This document shows, one piece after another, positions 57,412-64,000 of a DNA stretch of 64,000 nt (the stretch's first letter is position 1; each line of letters begins with the position of its first letter). The notes under the pieces were generated by a model. The model was not told where the DNA came from. It made no database searches and worked only from the letters and a program-made list of their open reading frames with translations. Origin of the DNA: Steinernema hermaphroditum (taxonomy: Eukaryota > Nematoda > Chromadorea > Rhabditida > Steinernematidae). The stretch covers positions 8,122,001-8,186,000 of the forward strand of contig CM059622.1 of NCBI GenBank assembly GCA_030435675.1, read 5' to 3'. Position numbers and translations under genes: made by a program.

Positions 57412-58260
57412 TTAATGATTTAGGAAGTCCAAGTCTTTGTTGCCCAGAACTGCCTGGGGCAACGGTTTGAGCGGTTCTTTTGTGGTGACCGCGGGGATTT
57501 TGAAGTGCTCCCCTTTTTCGTTGATCAATGTCACCTCAGTTCGGTAGCGTCTGATCTCTTTAGTGTCTGTCAATGTTTGGAAGGTTATGTATTCCTCCCG
57601 AAGATGACAGTTTAGATCTCGGTCTAACTGCTCGTCGATGATAGAGACAGTAGCTCCTGGATCGATGAAGAAGTTGACTGGCTTGTTCGCTTCTTCAGAT
57701 GCTGCGAACGTTTTACCAAGGAGAACGATGTTGTTCTCGCTGTTGGTGGCTTGGATGTTGTTCGCAGCCGCACTGCTCTGATTTTTGTTCTGAGCAGGCT
57801 GTGTGGGCTTTTGTACCGCTGAGTCTTTTTGTGGTGCTTTACAGAGTGCGGTGTGATGTTTCTTTTCACAGTTCATGCAGCTGCGCTTGCTTGTGCACTC
57901 TGTTAGCGCGTGTTTAGCGGAACCACAGTTGTAGCAAAGCTTCTTCTCTTTGAAGATCTTTATTCTCGCTTCAGCTGTGGTGTACTTTGTGCACTTAAAG
58001 GTGGTGTGACCTTTTTCTTGGCACGCGACACAGTAAGGGTTTAGTTTTCCCTTATCTGTCGAAGAAGAGGTTTTCTGATTGTTTTGCTGGTTTGCCTTCT
58101 TTTGGGATTTCTGCTGATTATCAGATTGTTTGGATTTCTGAGTCCTGTCCTCTCCTTCCCCGCATGTATCTTGTAGTATGATCGTGCGGTTGAGCTTCTT
58201 TCGGATAGTATCCATGAAGCCGTCGAAATCCGAGAATTTGCCGTCCTCTTCTTCGTTCAC
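57412..58260 (-). pseudogene. BEL/Pao gag C-terminus and aspartic protease
   Basis: From NEEEDGKFSDFDGFMDTIRK the frame includes two or three zinc knuckles (CVACQEKGHTTFKC, CYNCGSAKHALTEC, CMNCEKKHHTALC). It then has a retropepsin-like active site FIDPGATVSIID, with Pro in place of the usual Ser in D-S-G. It ends at a stop after DLDFLNH. No reverse transcriptase follows. Upstream, retroposon G separates it from the gag N-terminal piece at 58463-58732, whose translation (FGRSHSLITVLHERLKGLTC) matches the plus-strand gag. Confidence 0.75.
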
Positions 58261-58317
58261 AATGTGATGTTGAACGATTCGAGGAAATTTACATCGGATT
58301 GTTTTCTTGACGTCAAT

Positions 58318-58453
58318 TTGTATCTTTTCGCTCCGTTTTGCTTCGAGCCACTACGCGAAAAAGCGCATTTCAGCTTCGCCGCCCTCAACTGGCGAAGATG
58401 CCTTCTCCCATAATGCCTTTGATTCGCGAAATAAAGTCAAAGTCCTAACTGTA
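58318..58453 (+). repeat. Short hairpin-tailed retroposon, copy G, with 9-bp duplication
   Basis: 136 bp flanked by the perfect repeat GACGTCAAT (58309-58317 and 58454-58462). It begins TTGTATCTTTTCGCTCCG and ends CATAATGCCTTTGATTCGCG, AAATAAAGTC and a short irregular tail. Removing it rejoins the minus-strand BEL gag in frame. A third, partial copy of the 5' half is at about 58640-58710. Confidence 0.85.
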
Positions 58454-58462
58454 GACGTCAAT

Positions 58463-58732
58463 GTTGTTCTGACGCATCTGCGTCGTCACGGTCGCAATCT
58501 GATCGAAGAGATCGAAAAGATCGGTCGCTTTTGCAGATTTACATGTAAGGCCTTTCAGTCGCTCATGAAGGACCGTAATCAGCGAGTGAGATCGGCCGAA
58601 TCGCTCCTTGTGGCGTTTTGCTTCCTTGAGGCGTTTTGCTCCGCTTTGCTTCGCACCACTACGCGAAAAAGCGCATTTCAGGTTCGCCGCCTTCAACTGG
58701 CGAAGATGCCTTCTCCTCCTATTCCCAAACAT
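58463..58732 (-). pseudogene. BEL/Pao gag fragment, right arm of inverted duplication
   Basis: Minus-strand translation includes LTCKSAKATDLFDLFDQIAT and VTTQMRQNNIDVYS, the same block as at 56900-57060. Its 5' end is disrupted near 58620 by a partial short-retroposon sequence. Together with 57412-58260 it is the better-preserved copy of this gag. Confidence 0.65.
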
Positions 58733-58933
58733 ACTCCCAAACGAGCAACCGAGGTGTCACTTTATTGAGTTCAGAAGGCAAGGCAGACTAAAGTGCGAAG
58801 TTGACGAGCAAGAAGCAGAATGGGAAAGGCGATTGTTCTTCGTTGAAGACCGAGTTTTCGAATGTAGAGGGTACGAAAAGCTGTCCGTCCCAAACCGATG
58901 GGAAGAATAGGTTGGACGGCCAGTAGGGAATCC

Positions 58934-60900
58934 CTAGTATACCTTGCGCCACGTGCGAGACGACATCCGCGATGATGCGTGGCGGCGGAACCGCCCAGAC
59001 AATCTCGCCAGTCCATGATGATGCGAAAGCGTCGACGCCTTCCGCCCAATGTCCGCGTACCGATTCAGAAAACGCGGATATTTTGCACTTTTCGAGTTTG
59101 CGAAGGCGGCTAGTGATGGCAGGCCCCATCGCTCCGTGCAAAACGCGAAAAGTTCTTCTCGTATCCCCCAATCGTCTTTGTCTAACAATCGACTAGCCTC
59201 GTCCGCTAGGGTGTTTTGATCGCGCGGAACCCAAATTGATTCGAGTACCGCTCCTAAACTTTCCATATGCTCAAAGATATCTTCTGCCATTGCTTGGAGC
59301 TTGGCAAGTGGGCTCCCTTTCTTAATAATGCTCACCCCCCCTTGATTATCTATTTGCACTACGACCCGAGCAGTGCGAATTTCGTTAGCAAACGCTTTCG
59401 CGGCGAAGTGCACGGCCGCTATCTCCCTGAACGTGCTGGACTCTGCGCGTTCGTCGGCCTCGAAATTGATGGCGGTTTCCCCGTCCGTACACCATAGGAC
59501 TGCCCCGGCTTCTGTACCGGATGCATGTGTCGCTAACCTACGCGCTTTGACTAGTTGGCTTAGTGATTTATCATTCATTTTTCGGACGTTATTCCACCAC
59601 CATGGAAAATCTCGCCTTTCTTCCTGTGAAAGTGGGCGTTTCGTTTGCGCGGGAAGCTGGTCCATCTCCATGATAGCGGCGTGGAGGCTGCGCGATTTCA
59701 AAGAGCAAACAGGACCGAACACAAAGCCAATAGAAGCTAGCGTCCCCGCCAGCTGCATTCTATCCCGCTTTGTTGGGAATTTTGACTGCAAAATATCTGC
59801 TAATTTACAAAGTAGCTTGTGGACTCTTTTCTCGGAAACTTTGATTGAAAATTTTTCTAGGTTCACTTCATATCCTAGCCATACCAAGCACTGTACCGGA
59901 GCCCACTGGCATTTGGATTCCGAAGTGACGATCCCAGCTGAATGCGGGTCCTTACGAACTATCGACACTGCTGCTGTTGCACACTGTGCTTTTGACGGAG
60001 CGAAGATCAAGCCATCATCCAAGTAGAGTGCACAGGAAATGCCGACCTCTCGCCACTTACGTAGCAGAGGGCGAAAAATTTTGGTAAAGAGCATGGGGGC
60101 CGAAGAGAGCCCGAAAGGAAGCACGTTGAAGGTGTAGAATTTACCCTCCCATTGTATGCCTAGGAAACCCCGATCGCTGGCCCTGATGTCGACGTGGTGG
60201 TAGCCCGACGTTATATCGAACGCAGCTAAATAACCGTTCTTAAGGAGCAAGGGTACAACGTTTTCGATTCGCTCAAAAGTAATAGACTTGTGCTCCAGGA
60301 ATTTGTTTAACCAGGACAGATCTACGATTAGCCGAGGTTTCGTACCATTATGGATCACCGCCATTGGGCTCACCACTCTTGGTTGTGTTAATGAGATACT
60401 AACTGCCCCGGCTTGCAGTAAAGAACAAATTTCGCGACTTGTGAACTCCATATCGCGTGCATTCATGCTCGCGTTCGCCTTATAAAAAGGGGGCACTGCT
60501 GCTCCTATCTTGAAGGGGAGTGCGTAACCATTCTCGATCACGTCCAAAATCCAGCGCGGACTATTTAACCCCTCCCAAAACTTTAAGCAACTGTTCAACT
60601 TACCGACAACAGTTATTGACGATGTATCCACCGGACCCTGGATTTCATTGGCGGGAAGAGCTCTGTCCATGCGGACACTGTTTTGACATATGGCCGAATC
60701 CGTGGCAGTTTAAGCACATTGTTGTGTTCGTCCTGGGTGGTCTTGCAGCAGGTTGGAGATTGTTGTAGCCAGCGAGCATCCTGCGTCAGATACCGGAAAG
60801 GGCCGTTTCCTTCCTGTTGTGCCGCTGAGCGTGGCTGGCTTTACGACTTCGATCTCGTTAAACTTATCCAGCGCCTCCGTAGCACACTGCGCTAACGACA
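58934..60900 (-). pseudogene. PAT/DIRS-type retroelement B, gag end, reverse transcriptase and RNase H
   Basis: Starts with a zinc knuckle CLNCHGFGHMSKQC near 60690-60740. The long frame 60670-58934 contains AAFDITSGYHHVDIRASDRG and VLPFGLSSAPMLFTKIFRPL, then the catalytic YLDDGLIF and GTLASIGFVFGPVCSLKS. The RNase H part has EAGAVLWCTDGE, QIDNQGGVSIIKKGS and VPRDQNTLADEASRLLDKDD. This style of RT plus RNase H with DNQGG is that of DIRS/PAT elements, first described in nematodes (PAT). The tyrosine recombinase that should follow is absent. The minus-strand 3' flank at 58750 has a AATAAA. The pol frame itself has no stop across 578 codons, so it is rather young. Confidence 0.72.
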
Positions 60901-61165
60901 GATCAGGGTGGGCTCAGTCGGTTGGTCCAGGAAGCGTTAAGTTGGACTTGGACATCCAAACGCGCGCTTTTCAGCGGTTTCTCAGTCACTGCCGACTGGT
61001 TCTGTCGCGCTTCAATGGAGTCGACTTTTTCCGCAACTTGTTACACTGCCAGGATCAGGCGGCTGATCGGATCTCCATCCGTCTAGCGGTTGCCTCATGC
61101 CACAATCGACCGATAACACTCGGTGCATTTGAGATTTGAGAGATTTACAGATTTATTTTGCGATC

Positions 61166-62546
61166 TCATATTGCTTCACAATGTCGCACCCCGATATCAC
61201 ACCATTCCTGTCTGCAGACTCGTCGCGCGTGCCGTCTCCAATTGGTCGTCTGGAGCGTCTTGCAGAAGTCGTCACGCCATCGTCGTCGCGGTCTCCCGTG
61301 CGGTCGGGTCGTGTGTGGTCTCCACGATTCAATCTTCTGCGACCACTTCTCGGTTTCATCGTTCGCGAGTCGCCATCCGTAAGTCCACTTTCGACGCGTA
61401 GCCGTTTCTACAACGTCTTTCAGCTTCGTCACGCCTCTCAGCCACTCGTTCGTTTTCTTGTCCAGCAATCTGACGCCGATCATCCTTCTCTCCATCCTGT
61501 GCTGTGCCGTGGCGAGCTTCTTCTTCGCGGTCTTCGTTAACGCCCACGTTTCAGATGCGTACAGCAGCGCAGGGAGGATACACTGGTCGAAGAGGCGTCT
61601 CTTCCATTTCATCTGTACGGATTGCGACGTCAGCAGTTGTTGATACGTGCGAAACACGTTCCATCCGCTTCGGATTCTGCGGCTGATCTCCTTGCTGTGA
61701 TCTCTGGTAAGTCTGATTTCTTGTCCAAGGTAGACGAAGGCTTCAACTTGCTCCAGGTCTTCACCATCTAGCTCGATCGTCGCTTCTTCCGTCGCAAGAA
61801 TCTTCGTTTTTCCGCTGTTGATCTTCAGTCCGCTTTTGTACGCTACTTCTCTCAGTTCGTTCATCATTTGTTGTAGTTCATCTTCAGAAGATGCGATCAC
61901 TGCGATGTCATCTGCGAAACGCAGGTTGGAAAGTTTCTGTCCGCTGATGTTGACACCGAGTTCCGTCCAGTCCAGCTCGCGGAAGACTTCTTGAAGCACT
62001 GCCGTGAAGAGCTTCGGACTGATCGTATCGCCTTGCCGAACTCCTCGCTGGATGTTGATTGGCACTCGTTCTTCTCCAAGGCGAATGTGAGACGAGGCCT
62101 GCGAGTAGATGTTCTGCAGTAAGTTGACGATTTGAACTGGAACTTCTTGTCGTACAGCTGCCTTCCAGACTGCGTTTACTTCTACGGAGTCGAATGCCTT
62201 TTCGAAGTCAACGAAGGCGACGAATAACGACATCCGGTACTCTCGCGTCTTCTCCAGCAGTTCATTGATGGCGTGCAGATGGTCGATGGTGGAGTATTCT
62301 TTCCGGAAACCGGCTTGCTCGGCTGGTTGCGCGGCGTCCAACGTAAGCTCAATCCGTTTCACTAAGACCTTCGTCAATAGTTTGTAGATGACGGAGAGCA
62401 GCGATATCGGCCTGTAGTTCTTGACCAGGAGCGGGTCTCCCTTCTTGAAGAGAAGTATCGTCGACGAATCAGCCATCTTCTCCGGGACTTGGCAATTCCG
62501 CAGGCACCAGTTGAAGATTTCGGTCAGAGGGCGGAGGAAAGCGTTA
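61166..62546 (-). pseudogene. 5'-truncated LINE reverse transcriptase (RTE/BovB-like)
   Basis: The frame opens into NWCLRNCQVPEKMADSS (near 62510) and contains LFKKGDPLLVKNYRPISLLS, then FEKAFDSVEVNAVWKA, the catalytic LRFADDIAVIA, INSGKTKILA, LPALLYASETWALTK and the C-terminal GRPRRRWRDDF that is typical of RTE-group LINEs. It ends at 61166 and is followed by a tail AAATAAATCTGTAAATCTCT with short repeated units. The endonuclease domain is missing; upstream of 62546 the sequence changes to short tandem GATACTCAC units. Typical 5'-truncated insertion; the remaining frame is intact. Confidence 0.78.
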
Positions 62547-62763
62547 GATACTCACGATACGATACTGAGAGATACTCACGTTTTTCTCGTTGCTGCTCCC
62601 TGATGGAGATCTAGTTCACGACCGGTGGACGCCGGTGCCGCGTTTACCTTGTAACTGAATCGTTACTAACTGACTGCGAAAGCACTGACGCGCTGTTTCA
62701 CCGCGAATACGCACTATCGTGTCCCAGATGGACAGATCTATGGGTCACCTTGAGAGAAGTTTA

Positions 62764-62842
62764 ACCAGGATACTTCGACTGGTGAATACTCAGACCGGAA
62801 ACCTCGCGGTCTATACTATTTGCCAGGATACCTTCGACTGGC
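62764..62842 (+). other. Pair of related hairpins with a compensatory base change
   Basis: ACCAGGATAC-TTCGACTGGT (62764-62782) and GCCAGGATACCTTCGACTGGC (62822-62842) are the same hairpin with A-T replaced by G-C at the closing pair. Between them is a third stem, GACCG/CGGTC (62793-62811). It lies in a repeat-derived interval (62600-63300) without genes, possibly a leader of another BEL element. Confidence 0.4.
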
Positions 62843-63190
62843 ACTACTACGCTACACACAAATTTTCAAATACTACCAAAAGACTAACGTAAATATCTAC
62901 TACCAACAGGTACGTATACCGACAATACACACTAGCGTCTCAAAAACAGCGACTACTAAGCTGAACTAAAGCAAGATGACTCTCATCTGCTTTTGCAGCA
63001 CCTATTGCGCCTCCCACCGTACCCTTTCTCCGGCCAACCGCGCCGGGACCCACTGCCAGTTGGAACGACTGGCTCCGCTAAAATATTCAATATCGTCATT
63101 TTCATCTGCATTTTTTCACTCTCCAGCTTCTTTTGTCACGTTTAATGACGCTTTTTGAGCGGTTTTTTGTTTTCTTTGTATTGAACATAG

Positions 63191-63231
63191 TGTTGAAGGT
63201 TTACCGAAAGTGTTGAAGGTTTATCGAAATA
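63191..63231. repeat. Two tandem 20-bp units
   Basis: GTGTTGAAGGTTTACCGAAA is followed immediately by the same unit with one substitution. Probably a small slippage duplication in repeat-derived DNA. Confidence 0.6.
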
Positions 63232-63306
63232 CGAGAGTAATTTTCGGAGTAAACGCTTCGCCAAATCTGCTAGCACTAACCATTTGTCATCACTTGTTGT
63301 CTATCG

Positions 63307-63800
63307 ATGGTCCAATGGCACAGACTATTCGAAGAAACATGTACAACGGACGAGAAAGAGCGCGCGTTCTCATTTTACAGTGAGACGAAGCAGATCTTCA
63401 AAGAACTACTCATGAATCTCCGAGAGTTCTCGACCAAATCCGAGGAACTCCAAAAGGAAATCCCGGAAATCGATCGCGCAAAGAATGACGACCCTAAGGT
63501 TTTGGGAATCACGTGGAAATCCAAAACCGGCCTCATTAGCGCTAAAGCTACTGTTCCTCCGGTCCCACAGCTGACCATGAGGACAATCAGCCAGCAATTG
63601 GCGTCACTCTACGATCCGTTAGTATTCATGGTCCCACTGCTACTACCAGCAAAGTTGGCCATTCAAAACATCCGCAAGACTCCCTACCAATAGGACGACC
63701 CTATATCAGAGGAGGATCAGCGATTGTGGATGACCACTATCAAAGAAATCCATGATTTCGAAAAAAATCTACCCCGGAACCCAAAAGGCCTATAAAAACA
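63307..63800 (+). pseudogene. BEL/Pao polymerase fragment
   Basis: The frame includes NLREFSTKSEELQKEIPEID, DDPKVLGITWKSKTG and ISQQLASLYDPLVFMVPLLL followed by PAKLAIQNIRKTPYQ and a stop at 63693. After that it continues degraded (EEDQRLWMTTIKEIHDFEKN). These are the KVLGixW and xxxYDPLGxxxP...AKxxxQ motifs of Pao reverse transcriptases. Neither upstream RT core nor integrase is present in the window. Confidence 0.65.
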
Positions 63801-64000
63801 GCCTAAGCACATTGCTCATTCTGGCCTAAATGGGCCATCTTTATCACAAGTCATGATGGTCCCGCAGCGATGTCCCTGAGTGAGTGTAAAATACGGTGGA
63901 TTTGTGGGCAGTTTACAGTAAAAATGGCCAGTTTACCCCTTTTTTCTCGGCTGGGGTAGGGATAAAGGTGTCTACCCGATAGTACGTGGCTTGATAAACG

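Noticed and set aside
40752..58453. Helitron ends (hairpin plus CTRR) for the hairpin-tailed repeats
   Set aside because: No CTRR end, no 5' TC, and target duplications of 7-10 bp exist, which Helitrons do not make.
62691..62698. CTGTTTCA as a piRNA (Ruby) promoter motif
   Set aside because: A single 8-mer in retroelement-derived DNA; no cluster of such motifs in the window.

Overview
This is compact animal nuclear DNA, and I read it as nematode. The strongest clue is a bHLH-PAS gene (28104-32102) whose first exon begins [13 protein letters not shown] and whose basic helix-loop-helix is nearly identical to Caenorhabditis AHR-1 as I remember it. Most introns are 36-60 nt with TTTCAG-like ends. 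In at least eleven genes a splice acceptor lies 0-25 nt upstream of the start codon, as expected with spliced-leader trans-splicing. Some same-strand genes are only 120-200 bp apart, like operon members. No prokaryotic features, tRNA, rRNA or CRISPR were recognised.

Layout. 0-6.2 kb: RPF2 (ribosome assembly), DCTN6 (dynactin), NIPP1 (PP1 regulator), NELF-C/D (promoter-proximal pausing) and a small membrane protein. 6.5-17.1 kb: two poorly defined genes, a DH-PH Rho exchange factor, a tyrosine phosphatase homologue lacking its catalytic residues, and a PFTAIRE-type CDK (CDK14/15). 18.6-26.1 kb: NSF, an unidentified gene and importin beta. 26.4-40.5 kb: a two-PDZ protein, AHR, two tandem PIP5K genes and a synaptotagmin-4/11. 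41.8-46.5 kb: an Sp-family zinc-finger factor, OLA1 and SmB. Noncoding stretches at 10.8-12.8 and 17.1-18.7 kb look intergenic or regulatory.

47-64 kb is a repeat graveyard: Ty3/Gypsy fragments, two PAT/DIRS-type elements, BEL/Pao fragments in both orientations, a 5'-truncated LINE, and a family of short retroposons inserted into them. Several insertions still have clean 7-10 bp target duplications. A 300-bp string of about nine consecutive hairpins precedes a BEL gag.

Co-located genes cover general housekeeping (ribosome assembly, splicing, nuclear import, membrane fusion) and signalling or transcription (AHR, Sp, CDK14, PIP5K, RhoGEF, synaptotagmin). The two classes differ in composition: the signalling genes are GC-rich and peppered with the 7-mer TACCGTA/TACGGTA, which is absent from the housekeeping blocks. 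Gene identities come from recalled family sequences; exon joins were checked by reading-frame phase, by hand.
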